Shown: one piece after another, positions 51,901 through 60,663 of the stretch | Numbering within the stretch: the first letter of the stretch is position 1 | How the letters are laid out: every line of letters starts with the position of its first letter | DNA from: Ruminococcaceae bacterium UBA1425 | GTDB lineage: Bacteria; Bacillota; Clostridia; Oscillospirales; Acutalibacteraceae | DNA: 64,000 nucleotides | Assembly (NCBI GenBank): GCA_002329365.1 | Contig: DCUB01000061.1 | Location: 1 to 64,000 of the forward strand | Direction of reading: 5' to 3' | Position numbers and translations under genes: made by a program | The notes under the pieces: model-generated | The model's database searches: none | What the model saw: the letters and a program-made list of their open reading frames with translations, nothing else | What the model was told of the DNA's origin: nothing

Positions 51901-53283
51901 TTATACCTCCGCGTTATCGTATTTTTTCAGCATTAATTTTGCCGCTTTATATATATCGCCGCATCCGAGGGTTATTACAAGGTCGCCCTCTTTTGCGTTG
52001 TCGACTATATACTGCGCCACCTCGTCGAAGGTGTCGAACCAGACGCTGCCTTCAATCATGCCGGCGAGCTGCGATGTGTGAACGCCGTAGGTGTTTACCT
52101 CGCGCGAGCCCATTATCTCGGTCATAACAACCCTGTCGGCAATATTCAGCGCCTTTGCGAAATCTTTTATCAGCATTGACGTGCGCGAGAACGTAAACGG
52201 CTGAAAAACGGCCCAGACGCGCTTATAATCCATTTCCTTTGCCGCCGTCAGCGTGACCTCTATCTCCTTCGGATGATGCGCGTAGTCGTCGGCAATCGTT
52301 ATGCCGTTTCGCTTTCCGAGTATCTCAAAGCGCCTGCCCGCGCCTTTAAAGTCGCTGACAGCATCGGAAATAACGGAAAACGGCACTCCGTTCAGATGCG
52401 CCGCCGCCGTTGCCGCAAGGGCGTTTAACACGTTGTGCCTGCCGGGTATGCTAAGCTCAAGGCGCCCTAAAAACTCATCCTTAATATATACGTCAAAGCT
52501 TGGCACGGCATGCTTTATGTCGATGTTCCGCGCGTTGTAGTCGCAGTTAGAAGTCAGCCCGAAGCTTACCATATCCTTGCCCTGTATTCCCCCGACAGCC
52601 CTTAGCGTGCGCTCGTCGCCGCCGTTGTAGATTACCCTGTCAGTCGCCAGAAGCGCGAACTTTCGAAACGAAGCTATAAGGTTCTCAACCGTTTTGAAGT
52701 AGTCGAGGTGGTCTTCGTCGATGTTCAGTATAACGGCGGTACCGGGGCTCAGGTCAAGAAAGGTGTCGACAAACTCGCAGGCCTCGCAAATCATCATGTC
52801 GGAATGACCTACCCTGCCGTTTGCGCCGATTAAGGGCAGCTTGCCGCCTATGACGCATGTCGGGTCCGCGCCTGCCGTTATCATTATCTGCGACAGCATG
52901 GACGTTACAGTTGTTTTGCCGTGCGTGCCGCAAACGCCGACGCAGTTTTTATACATTCTTGTAATAGCCCCGAAGAGCTTTGAGCGTTCAAAGGTAGGAA
53001 TCCCCGAATTTTTGGCGGCGACAAGCTCGGGATTGTCGGACAGAAGCGCCGCCGTATAGACAATCATTTCGGCGCCCTTTATATTCCCGGCGCGCTGTCC
53101 CATATATACGGGTATGCCGAGAGAGCGTATCCTGTTTAAGGTGTCGCCGTCGTTGTTGTCGGAGCCGGAAAGAATATAGCCCTCCTTATGGAGAATCTCG
53201 GCGAGCGGACACATTCCGCTGCCGCCGATTCCTATGAAATGAACACGCCGAACCGTTTTTAGCAGTTCATCTATATCGTACAA
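51901..53283 (-). CDS. murC: UDP-N-acetylmuramate-L-alanine ligase
   Basis: 460 residues; adds L-Ala to UDP-MurNAc in peptidoglycan synthesis. N-terminal Rossmann motif FIGIGGSGMCPLAEIL, ATP loop GTHGKTTVTSM, central IDEDHLDYF, and DDYAHHPKEIEVTL in the ligase core. The start is TTG at 53283, eight bases after GGAGG and giving the usual N-terminus; an ATG ten codons earlier has no site. It heads an operon with sugar hydrolases rather than other mur genes, which is unusual. Confidence 0.95.
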   Translation of the reverse strand: MYDIDELLKTVRRVHFIGIGGSGMCPLAEILHKEGYILSGSDNNDGDTLNRIRSLGIPVYMGQRAGNIKGAEMIVYTAALLSDNPELVAAKNSGIPTFERSKLFGAITRMYKNCVGVCGTHGKTTVTSMLSQIMITAGADPTCVIGGKLPLIGANGRVGHSDMMICEACEFVDTFLDLSPGTAVILNIDEDHLDYFKTVENLIASFRKFALLATDRVIYNGGDERTLRAVGGIQGKDMVSFGLTSNCDYNARNIDIKHAVPSFDVYIKDEFLGRLELSIPGRHNVLNALAATAAAHLNGVPFSVISDAVSDFKGAGRRFEILGKRNGITIADDYAHHPKEIEVTLTAAKEMDYKRVWAVFQPFTFSRTSMLIKDFAKALNIADRVVMTEIMGSREVNTYGVHTSQLAGMIEGSVWFDTFDEVAQYIVDNAKEGDLVITLGCGDIYKAAKLMLKKYDNAEV

Positions 53284-53396
53284 ATTATCACCCTCCGAGT
53301 TCGCAAAAAACATGTATCCGAATTATACTGTCTATTATATTCTATTTGCGTTTGAAAATAAACACCATTTTAAAAAAAATATAAAACTTTTGGCTC

Positions 53397-53424
53397 ACTG
53401 CGTTTCGGCACATTTCATATAATG
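53397..53424 (+). promoter_or_regulatory. candidate sigma-K promoter of dpaAB
   Basis: AC at 53397-53398 and CATATAATG at 53416-53424, separated by 17 bp, resemble the mother-cell sigma-K pattern (AC, then CATAnnnTA). No good sigma-A -35 box is at the right distance. dpaAB is a late mother-cell operon in known spore formers. Confidence 0.4.
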
Positions 53425-53504
53425 GTATTGCAATACGACTTTTCGGCCGCCGCTTATATGTTGTATCGGATAATCAGCGGCAATCTCGGGGGCGGTGACA
53501 TAGC

Positions 53505-54374
53505 ATGAATACTGTTAAGAGCTTTGCCGTAATCGGAGGCGACGCAAGGCAGATATACATGAAGCAGAACCTTGAGGAACACGGTTACCGTGCCACGCTT
53601 TTCTGCTTTGAAAAGCATAGCGGTTATACGGACGGTGACGTGCCGGCGCAGGCCGCTTTGAGCGGCGCGGACGCGGTGGTTCTCCCCATACCCGTCAGCC
53701 GCGACGGCGAAACCCTGAACGCGCCCTTTTCGGCGCGCGAGGTTCGCCTTTCGGAGGTATTCGACATGCTCGCGCCGGAGCATACGGTGTTTGCCGGCAT
53801 GCTTGACATGAAAAGGCGTTCGGAGCTTTTCCGCAAGGGCATCCGCGTTTACGACTACGCCGACAGGGACGAGTTCGCCGTTAAAAACGCCATACCGACG
53901 GCGGAGGGCGTAGTAAAGACAGTTGTTGAAAAGCTGCCGATAACCGTCAGGGGCGCCCGTATTGCAGTAACGGGCTACGGCAGAACGGCTGTAGCCATAG
54001 CAAGGGCGCTGCTCGCGCTCGGCGCGGATGTTACCGTCGCGGCGCGCAGGTGCAGCAGCCTCGCCGCCGCCGACAACGACGGCTGCAAAGCCATTTACAT
54101 ACGCGAGCTGCACAAATTCGCGGGAGGCTTCGATATGCTCGTAAACACCGTACCCGCCCGAATCATCGACGAGCCGATTCTCAAGAACATGAGGCGCGAC
54201 TGTGTCGTCGTCGATATTGCGTCGGCTCCCTACGGAGTTGATTTTGAAGCGGCAAAGGCGCTGGGGCTTGACGCGTTCATCGCCGGTTCTCTGCCGGGTA
54301 CAATAGCGCCGAAAACCGCGGGAATAATAATCGGAGAAACAATTCTGAACATAATAAGGGAGGGAAGCGAATGA
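53505..54374 (+). CDS. dpaA: dipicolinate synthase subunit A
   Basis: 289 residues. N-terminal SFAVIGGDARQIYMKQNL and C-terminal Rossmann domain (VRGARIAVTGYGRTAVAIARALLALGA in two parts), related to D-isomer dehydrogenases; GSLPGTIAPKTAGIIIGETI closes it. With DpaB it oxidises the lysine-pathway intermediate to dipicolinic acid for the spore core. GGGGGCGGTGA lies upstream of the ATG. It overlaps dpaB by four bases. Confidence 0.95.
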   Translation: MNTVKSFAVIGGDARQIYMKQNLEEHGYRATLFCFEKHSGYTDGDVPAQAALSGADAVVLPIPVSRDGETLNAPFSAREVRLSEVFDMLAPEHTVFAGMLDMKRRSELFRKGIRVYDYADRDEFAVKNAIPTAEGVVKTVVEKLPITVRGARIAVTGYGRTAVAIARALLALGADVTVAARRCSSLAAADNDGCKAIYIRELHKFAGGFDMLVNTVPARIIDEPILKNMRRDCVVVDIASAPYGVDFEAAKALGLDAFIAGSLPGTIAPKTAGIIIGETILNIIREGSE

Positions 54375-54943
54375 ATGACGTAACTGCGGGCTTTGCGGTC
54401 TGCGGTTCATTCTGCACGTTTTCCAAAGTGATAGCCGAGATGGCAAATCTCCGCGACAGCGGATACAAAATCGTTCCGATAATGTCCGAAACGGCATACT
54501 CGACAGACACGCGCTTTGGAAAGGCTGAGGAAATCAACCGGGAGATAAAAAACATATGCGGCCGTGATATTATACATACCATAACGCAGGCGGAGCCGAT
54601 AGGCCCCGGAAAACTGCTTGATATACTTATCATCGCTCCGTGTACGGGAAACACCATAGGCAAGCTTGCGGGCGGCATAACCGATACTGCGGTTACAATG
54701 GCGGCAAAGGCTCACCTCAGAAACGGCCGCCCGCTGCTGATAGGCGTTTCAACAAACGACGCCCTCGGCGCGTCAGCTACTAATATCGGCAGGCTGATGA
54801 ACTGCAAAAATGTGTTTTTTATTCCCATGCGACAGGATGACAGCATTAAAAAACCCTGCTCGGTGGTGGCTGATTTTTCACGGACACGCGAGGCGCTCGA
54901 GGCGGCGCTCGAGAGCAGGCAGCTACAGCCGGTGCTCGTCTAA
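54371..54943 (+). CDS. dpaB: dipicolinate synthase subunit B
   Basis: 190 residues, flavoprotein of the HFCD type. GFAVCGSFCTFSKVIAEM at the N-terminus, LLDILIIAPCTGNTIGKLAGGITDTAVTMA (in two parts) and the closing HLRNGRPLLIGVSTNDALG are diagnostic. Start ATG overlaps the dpaA TGA. It identifies the organism as an endospore former using the DpaAB route. Confidence 0.95.
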   Translation: MNDVTAGFAVCGSFCTFSKVIAEMANLRDSGYKIVPIMSETAYSTDTRFGKAEEINREIKNICGRDIIHTITQAEPIGPGKLLDILIIAPCTGNTIGKLAGGITDTAVTMAAKAHLRNGRPLLIGVSTNDALGASATNIGRLMNCKNVFFIPMRQDDSIKKPCSVVADFSRTREALEAALESRQLQPVLV

Positions 54944-54982
54944 AAACGCGCGGGTTGTCACAAAAGACAGCCCGCGTTTTTA
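54942..54982. terminator. terminator shared by dpaAB and the MATE gene
   Basis: GCGGGTTGTC pairs with GACAGCCCGC around ACAAAA, flanked by A5 on the left and T5 on the right, so it can stop transcription from both sides. Confidence 0.8.
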
Positions 54983-56335
54983 TATTTCAGGCCTGCGTTT
55001 TTTCCATGACCCGCAAAAAAGATAAATAACGCCGGGTATGGCGGTGCCGTAGGAGGCAATCCCGTAGCCGAGGAAAAAGCCGAACAGCCCCAGATCGAAA
55101 AAGTCGCCCAGAAGCCGACAGAACCCTATGCGAAGGACAAAGCCGTCTATGAGCGCGAACGCAAGGCTTAAACCGGAGTTTCCTATGCCCTGTATGAATC
55201 CGTTTGTGCCGCGCATTACAGCCATCGCCGGGAAGCCCCATATAACGGTGCGCATAAACACGGGCGCGAGCAAAAGCACGCCCTGTTCCTTTGTGAACAG
55301 GCGGAACATTCCTTCAATATCAACAAGAAATAGCGCTGCGAAAAACGCGTATACGGCAAAGCTGTAAAGCCAGCCCCGGTATACGGCTTTTTTCGTTCTT
55401 TCAATATTACCGGCGGCAAAATTCTGCCCCGTCAACGTCGACACGGAGTAATTTACCGCGAGCGATATTTTGTCGGGGATGTCGTTGACCCTAAGTCCCG
55501 TTCCGAAAACGGCGGACGCCTCCACGCTTACGCTGTTGACAAGAGATGTGACGTACATCATGGAAAGGTTAACGGACGCGCTCCTCAGGGCAAAAGGTAT
55601 GCCGAGCTTTAAAAGCGATACGGCGGCACTTCTGTCAGGCAGAAAGCTGCGAGGCTTAAAGTCAAACCCGAACGACTTCCTGTTCCGCGCAAGATATACG
55701 ACTGACCATATAAATGAAACACCCTGTCCCGTTACGGTGGCGAGAGCCGCTCCCGCCGTACCCCAATGAAGAACAACGACGAACAGTATGTCGAGCGCGA
55801 TATTGGTTAAACCCGCGATTATGATATACAGGCAGGGCTGCTTTGAGTTTCCCATGCCGCGCAGAACGGAGGAAACCATGTTGTAGCCGTATGAAAAGAG
55901 CATCCCCGCCGAGCTGATGAAAAGGTAATCGACGGCAGGCTCAAAGGATATTGCGGGTGTATCGAGAAGGCGTAGTATTCCGCGGCAAAAGAACATGCCG
56001 GTGAGGGTAGCGACGATTCCTATTACTGCCGTTATAGTAAAAAGCGTGCCGACGGCGCCGTTTATCTCATCCTTTTTACCCGCCCCTATAAGCTGCGATA
56101 TAAGCACCTGACCGCCCATAGAAAAGCCGATGCATGTAAGCGTCATAAACGACGCGACCTGACCTGCCGTAGCCACCGCGGAAAGCCCCGCGCTGCCCAG
56201 CACATTGCCGACGACTATCATATCGATTATTGTATAGGCAACCTGAAGCGCGTTCGACACCATGAACGGAAGCGAAAACGAGAGCATTTCCCTTCGAAGG
56301 CTGCCTTTTGTATAATCCTTTATAATCCCTGACAT
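54980..56335 (-). CDS. MATE family efflux transporter
   Basis: 451 residues, twelve helices in two bundles. The N-terminal GSLRREMLSFSLPFMVSNALQVAYTIIDMIVVG (in parts) and the RGMGNSKQPCLYIIIAGLTNIALDI segment are typical MatE domain features; the second half has RGTNGFIQGIGNSGLSLAFAL. It expels drugs or toxins by Na+ or H+ antiport. The ribosome site is weak (GGG six bases before the ATG). Convergent with dpaAB. Confidence 0.9.
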   Translation of the reverse strand: MSGIIKDYTKGSLRREMLSFSLPFMVSNALQVAYTIIDMIVVGNVLGSAGLSAVATAGQVASFMTLTCIGFSMGGQVLISQLIGAGKKDEINGAVGTLFTITAVIGIVATLTGMFFCRGILRLLDTPAISFEPAVDYLFISSAGMLFSYGYNMVSSVLRGMGNSKQPCLYIIIAGLTNIALDILFVVVLHWGTAGAALATVTGQGVSFIWSVVYLARNRKSFGFDFKPRSFLPDRSAAVSLLKLGIPFALRSASVNLSMMYVTSLVNSVSVEASAVFGTGLRVNDIPDKISLAVNYSVSTLTGQNFAAGNIERTKKAVYRGWLYSFAVYAFFAALFLVDIEGMFRLFTKEQGVLLLAPVFMRTVIWGFPAMAVMRGTNGFIQGIGNSGLSLAFALIDGFVLRIGFCRLLGDFFDLGLFGFFLGYGIASYGTAIPGVIYLFCGSWKKRRPEI

Positions 56336-56431
56336 ATCAAACCCGCGTTTTTATTGTCGGGCATAAGCCCGCGTTTTATTATGCGCAAAAACCGCCCGTA
56401 ATAATGCGCGCATAAAACAGAGAAAAAACGC

Positions 56432-56464
56432 TTGACAAATATGTTAGCTTATGCTAACATATTT
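56432..56464 (+). promoter_or_regulatory. feo promoter with overlapping iron-type operator
   Basis: TTGACA at 56432-56437, 17-bp spacer, TAACAT at 56455-56460. A perfect dyad AAATATGTTAGC (56437-56448), TTAT, GCTAACATATTT (56453-56464) covers the spacer and -10. The GTTAGC/GCTAAC core resembles sites of DtxR/IdeR/MntR-family metal repressors rather than Fur boxes. Confidence 0.82.
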
Positions 56465-56532
56465 ACGGCAAAGCAGCATTGGGACATGTTTTTTTCCGCG
56501 GCTCATATATTTGAAAGGTGAGGGTGTAGATA

Positions 56533-56763
56533 TTGACGCTCGACAGTATGCCAATAGGAAAAACTGCAAAAATAGAATCGGTGGGGGGAGAGGGGGCGCT
56601 CCGTCTGAGACTCCTTGACATGGGTTTAATCCCCGGCACGGAGGTAACCGTTCAGAAAACCGCGCCTCTCGGCGACCCCTTGGAAATCTCCGTGCGCGGT
56701 TATCAGCTCACCATACGAAAGGACGACGCAAGGCTTCTGAGCGTCAGGGAGGAAAATAAATGA
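56533..56763 (+). CDS. feoA: ferrous iron transport protein A
   Basis: 76 residues, SH3-like fold: IGKTAKIESV, RLRLLDMGLIPGTEVTVQKTAPLGDPLEISVRGY (in two parts) and LTIRKDDARLL. Starts at TTG with a GGTGAGGGTG region upstream. It overlaps feoB by four bases. Confidence 0.93.
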   Translation: MTLDSMPIGKTAKIESVGGEGALRLRLLDMGLIPGTEVTVQKTAPLGDPLEISVRGYQLTIRKDDARLLSVREENK

Positions 56764-58769
56764 TATTCGCTCTCGTAGGGAATCAAAACAGCGGGAAAAC
56801 AACGCTTTATAACGCTCTCACAGGCTCTAACCGTCATGTAGGGAATTTCCCCGGCGTTACGGTCGACAGCAAAGCGGGCGAAATCCGCGGGGCAAAGGGG
56901 CATTTCGTCGTCGACCTGCCGGGTATTTACTCCATCCGCCCGTACTCGTCGGAAGAAATAGTAACGCGCGACTTCATTATAAACGAAAAGCCCGACGGAA
57001 TAATAAACATAGCCGACGCTTCGAATATCGAGCGCAACCTTTATCTTACGCTTCAGCTGCTCGAACTCCAGATACCGACGGTGCTTGCCCTGAATATGAT
57101 GGACGAGGTGCGCGGAAACGGAGGAACCATTGACATAGCGGCAATTTCAAAGCTTTTGGGAATACCTGTTGTTCCTGTTTCTGCCGTAAAAAACGAGGGC
57201 ATAACAGAGCTCATAAAAACAGCCGTGGATACGGCGCGAAACAGAGCATTGCCTACAGTTACCGACTTTTGTCCGTCCGGTCCCTTTCACCGCTGCATTC
57301 ATTCCGTTTCCCACGTCGTCGAGGACCATGCCCAAAGGATTGGAATATCACGCCGGTACGCCGTTACAAAGCTTATCGAGGGCGACGACAGCGGGTTTAT
57401 CGGCAGGCTCGGTTTATCTCAGAACGAGCTTGAGCTCATAGAGCACTCCATTGTCGAAATGGAAAACGAGCGAGGGCTTGACCGCAACGCCGCACTTGCC
57501 GACATGCGTTACTCCTTTATAGAGGATGTCTGCCGCCTTACCGTCGTCAAAGGACGCGTCAGCAGGGAGAGGCTGCGCAGCGAGAAAATCGACAGGCTTC
57601 TTACAAACAAAACAGCGGCTCTTCCCATATTTTTCGCCGTTATGGTTCTTATTTTCTGGCTTACCTTCGGCGTTATCGGCAGCTTTCTTTCCGACCTCAT
57701 GTCAAGGGACATTGACCTGTTAGCGTCCTTCGTCGACAGAGGCCTTGAAAGATACGGCATGAACCCCGCCGTCCAAAGCCTTGTTATAGACGGAATTTTT
57801 GCCGGCGTCGGCAGTGTCGTTTCTTTCCTGCCGCTCATAGTCGTGCTGTTCTTCTTTCTTTCCGTGCTTGAGGACACCGGCTATATGGCGCGGGTGGCGT
57901 TCGTAATGGATAAGCTGCTGCGCGGGCTCGGTCTTTCAGGCCGCAGCTTCGTTCCGATGATAATAGGCTTCGGCTGTTCCGTGCCCGCCATAATGGCGAC
58001 AAGAACGCTGTCAAGCGAGCGCGACAGAAAGATGACCATTCTGCTTACGCCGTTTATGAGCTGCTCGGCAAAAATACCTATATACGCGGTGTTCAGCGCG
58101 GCGTTCTTCCCGGGACGCTCTGCCCTTGTAATGACGTCGCTGTATATAGGCGGCATGTTTGTCGGGGTATTGACGGCAATGCTTCTGAACAAAACGGCTT
58201 TTCGCGGAAAGCCGGTGCCCTTCGTAATGGAGCTTCCGAATTACAGAATCCCTTCGTTTAAAAGCGTAGTCCTTCTGATGTGGGAAAAGGCGCGTGACTT
58301 CCTGCGGAAGGCGTTTACCGTGATTCTTCTCGCTACAATAGTAATCTGGTTCCTCGGGGCGTTCGATTCGCGCCTAAATTTCACCGAAAACAGCCAGGAA
58401 AGCCTGCTTGCCGCCATAGGAAGGCTCATAGCTCCCGTTTTCCGCCCCTTGGGCTTTGGCGACTGGCGGATAGCGACGTCGCTCATAGCCGGCTTTTCAG
58501 CAAAGGAAGCGGTTGTCAGCACCCTCGGCGTACTGACGGGCGCCGGTGTCTCCGCGCTCGACGCCACGCTGCCCGGAATGTTTACAACGGTTTCTGCCGT
58601 CAGCTTTCTTGTTTTTACGCTGCTTTATACGCCGTGCATAGCTGCCGTAGCGACTATAAGGCGCGAGCTTCGTTCACGCCTTGAAACGGCTGCCGTCGTT
58701 GTCGGCCAGTGTCTTATAGCGTGGGTATGCGCCTATGCCGTTTATACTGCCGGCAGCCTTTTGAGATGA
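56760..58769 (+). CDS. feoB: ferrous iron transporter B
   Basis: 669 residues. N-terminal G-protein domain with GNQNSGKTTLYN (G1), the VDLPGIYSI G3 loop and LNMMDE (G4), a helical GDI spacer, then a membrane domain with two Gate motifs (MIIGFGCSVPAIMATR and the later FLVFTLLYTPCIAAVATIRRE). Imports Fe2+. Length is typical of the Bacillota form. Translation is coupled to feoA. Confidence 0.96.
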   Translation: MIFALVGNQNSGKTTLYNALTGSNRHVGNFPGVTVDSKAGEIRGAKGHFVVDLPGIYSIRPYSSEEIVTRDFIINEKPDGIINIADASNIERNLYLTLQLLELQIPTVLALNMMDEVRGNGGTIDIAAISKLLGIPVVPVSAVKNEGITELIKTAVDTARNRALPTVTDFCPSGPFHRCIHSVSHVVEDHAQRIGISRRYAVTKLIEGDDSGFIGRLGLSQNELELIEHSIVEMENERGLDRNAALADMRYSFIEDVCRLTVVKGRVSRERLRSEKIDRLLTNKTAALPIFFAVMVLIFWLTFGVIGSFLSDLMSRDIDLLASFVDRGLERYGMNPAVQSLVIDGIFAGVGSVVSFLPLIVVLFFFLSVLEDTGYMARVAFVMDKLLRGLGLSGRSFVPMIIGFGCSVPAIMATRTLSSERDRKMTILLTPFMSCSAKIPIYAVFSAAFFPGRSALVMTSLYIGGMFVGVLTAMLLNKTAFRGKPVPFVMELPNYRIPSFKSVVLLMWEKARDFLRKAFTVILLATIVIWFLGAFDSRLNFTENSQESLLAAIGRLIAPVFRPLGFGDWRIATSLIAGFSAKEAVVSTLGVLTGAGVSALDATLPGMFTTVSAVSFLVFTLLYTPCIAAVATIRRELRSRLETAAVVVGQCLIAWVCAYAVYTAGSLLR

Positions 58770-58779
58770 GGTGATTATT

Positions 58780-58938
58780 ATTAACGCGTTCGATATCATG
58801 GTCCTCTTGGTCGTTGCTCTTTGTGTCGCGGGTGCTGTTATTTATCTCGTCAGGCTGAAGAAAAAGGGCAAAAGCGTATGCTGCGGCGACTGCTCAAAAT
58901 GCGGCATGGAGTGCACGGAAAGAATACAAAAGCCATAA
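58780..58938 (+). CDS. FeoB-associated Cys-rich membrane protein, likely ATT start
   Basis: 52 residues from ATT 58780: one membrane helix (MVLLVVALCVAGAVIYLV), basic KKKGK stop-transfer, then a Cys-rich tail CCGDCSKCGMEC. Such small proteins follow feoB in many Bacillota. AGGTGA lies five bases before the ATT. An in-frame GTG at 58771 is possible but is only one base after the feoB stop and would have its ribosome site inside the stop region. The first ATG (codon 7) would cut into the N-terminus. Confidence 0.75.
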   Translation: MNAFDIMVLLVVALCVAGAVIYLVRLKKKGKSVCCGDCSKCGMECTERIQKP

Positions 58939-58988
58939 ATCAAGGCAGCACGGTAAGAACCGCGCTGCCTTAAAAAATCCATCTGAAA

Positions 58989-60113
58989 TTAATCAATGCT
59001 CCAGCGGCTGTAAACGATTGACGTGCCGAAGCCGTCGCCCGGGAAAAGCTGATAATAAACGGTTATTACAGAGCCGTCCTCCGTTTCGATGCTGCACGGA
59101 TAGCCCATGTCGTCGTTTTTAATAAACATGCCGTTTACGGTGTGCTCCGCCGACCATGTGCGCCCGTTGTCGGCGCTTATAACGGCGCGTATTTCGAAAG
59201 GCTCTTTCCTGCGTCCGTAGGTAATTATAACCCTGCCGGAGGAATGGACGAGTATGTGCGGCGGCGAGCCGTAAACGTCAAGGTGTTCGGGTGTAGTCCA
59301 CGTCGCGCCGCCGTCTTCGGAACGGCTGAGGAATACCGTAAACGTGTTTTTGTAAATTTCAGGCGTAATGTTCTGAGCCCTTATCGCGCAAAGCAGGCTC
59401 CCGTCGGGCAGCTCTGCGGCGTGCGGCTCGTGAAGGCTTTTGTATTCGACGCCGAAGGGCGGAGGTATTGTTCCGGCTTCCGAAAACGTTTCGCCGCCGT
59501 CCGTGCTTTTGAAGCATTTTATTTTGTTTTTTGTCTCGTCAGAAACGTGGCCGCCGTCGTGAATGTACATCTCCTTGCCGACGTAAAGCACCGTGCCGTC
59601 CGACATCAGTGACGGGCCGTGCGGGGCGGAAACGGGAAGCGTTCTGACATCTCCCCACGTCTTGCCGTTATCGGCGCTTATAATGTAGTGCGAGCCTCCC
59701 GCGCGAACACTGCCGTCAAGCTGCGCGTAGTCTTTTATGTGTTTTTTAACCTCGTCGCCGCAGCCGAGCTGTTCCGCGCTTCTTACAATGCTTTCATAGT
59801 AGCGGCTTTCATAGCCTTCCGCCGAATGACAGAAAAACGTGACCATGATTCTGCCGCCGCCGAGGTTTAATATTCCCGAATCGCGGTCGTCAAGTGCTGT
59901 GTCGTTTATAACGCGCCCGTCCGACCACGTTTTCCCGCCGTCGGAGGAGGTGCATAAAACCGTCTGACCAAAAGGACAGATGTGCGCAAGGCGGTTGCCC
60001 GAAAACGAAACGGCAAGCTCCCCGCCGTCAATCCTTGCAATACTCGGCCACGCGTTGTAGCCGCGGGCGGTGTCCGCCGTCCTGTAAATTACGCCGCTGT
60101 CAAGAATTTTCAT
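58989..60113 (-). CDS. sialidase-superfamily (BNR repeat) protein
   Basis: 374 residues, six-bladed propeller. Five Asp-boxes are visible: SSDGGKTW, SADNGKTW, STDGGETF, SEDGGATW and SADNGRTW. The N-terminal YNAWPSIARIDGGELAVSFSG strand carries the arginine that often begins the active site, and EPHAAELPDGSLLCAIR and YGRRKEPFEIRAV supply further arginines of a possible triad. No signal peptide and no clear FRIP motif, so true sialidase activity is uncertain; many members are uncharacterised cytoplasmic glycosidases. ATG at 60113 has GGGAGGG seven bases upstream. Confidence 0.82.
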   Translation of the reverse strand: MKILDSGVIYRTADTARGYNAWPSIARIDGGELAVSFSGNRLAHICPFGQTVLCTSSDGGKTWSDGRVINDTALDDRDSGILNLGGGRIMVTFFCHSAEGYESRYYESIVRSAEQLGCGDEVKKHIKDYAQLDGSVRAGGSHYIISADNGKTWGDVRTLPVSAPHGPSLMSDGTVLYVGKEMYIHDGGHVSDETKNKIKCFKSTDGGETFSEAGTIPPPFGVEYKSLHEPHAAELPDGSLLCAIRAQNITPEIYKNTFTVFLSRSEDGGATWTTPEHLDVYGSPPHILVHSSGRVIITYGRRKEPFEIRAVISADNGRTWSAEHTVNGMFIKNDDMGYPCSIETEDGSVITVYYQLFPGDGFGTSIVYSRWSID

Positions 60114-60147
60114 TTCTTTCCCTCCCGTGTTGTCTGCTACGATGATA

Positions 60148-60176
60148 ATTATACAGTACAGATAAAAATGATTCAA
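60148..60176 (-). promoter_or_regulatory. sigma-A promoter of the sialidase-like gene
   Basis: Read leftward: TTGAAT at 60176-60171, 17-bp spacer, TATAAT at 60153-60148. Confidence 0.75.
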
Positions 60177-60221
60177 TATTTTTATAAGTCGAAAATATAT
60201 TCAATAAAAATGAAAAACAGC

Positions 60222-60251
60222 TTGACATGTTACCTATAACAGCATTACAAC
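60222..60251 (+). promoter_or_regulatory. promoter/operator of the decayed HTH locus
   Basis: TTGACA at 60222-60227, 18-bp spacer, TACAAC at 60246-60251. The dyad TGTTA-CCTA-TAACA (60228-60241) fills the spacer and is probably the binding site of the HTH protein that once followed. Confidence 0.7.
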
Positions 60252-60273
60252 ACACAATAAGGAGCAATAAGTA

Positions 60274-60663
60274 ATGAAAGACGACGTTTTTTATACTGTC
60301 GGCAGATTTCCGAAATGCTTAACCTGCACGGGAAGACAATCCGGCGTTATATTCGCGAGGGCAAGCTGCGCGCCTGCAAAACCGGCAAGAGCTGGCGTGT
60401 TTCGGGACATGACCTTAGCGTGTTTACGGAAAAAAGCCTTAACACCGAAGCAAAAGAGCCGGACGGCGCGTCAACAGAAAAGGCCGGTGCTGTTTATCGC
60501 GGGAGAGGACGATGTAATCATTTACGCCGAAGCGTCGGCGCGCCGCTTGGAAAAGCTGCTTCCCGACGTGCAGACACATCTGCTTAAAAACTGCGGTCAC
60601 GCGGTAATGCAGGCGGCAAGCCTCATCATTCCGTTTTTAGACAAAAAGGTAATAACAGTATGA
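60274..60663 (+). pseudogene. frameshifted HTH regulator fused to an alpha/beta-hydrolase fragment
   Basis: The ATG at 60274 (ribosome site GGAG) starts MKDDVFYTVG; after GTCGG one base is missing, and from there the excisionase-type HTH continues in another frame as QISEMLNLHGKTIRRYIREG, then KLRACKTGKSWRVSGHDLSVF, up to about 60482. In the original frame, from about 60484 to the stop, the sequence becomes an alpha/beta-hydrolase C-terminus: PVLFIAGEDDVI, LEKLLPDVQTHLLKNCGHAV with the catalytic Asp and His neighbourhoods. So a one-base deletion and a larger deletion joining two genes are both visible. Neither part is a whole protein. Confidence 0.7.

Noticed and set aside
60274..60663. Single intact 129-residue protein
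   Set aside because: The two halves belong to different families and the first half changes frame within the conserved HTH.
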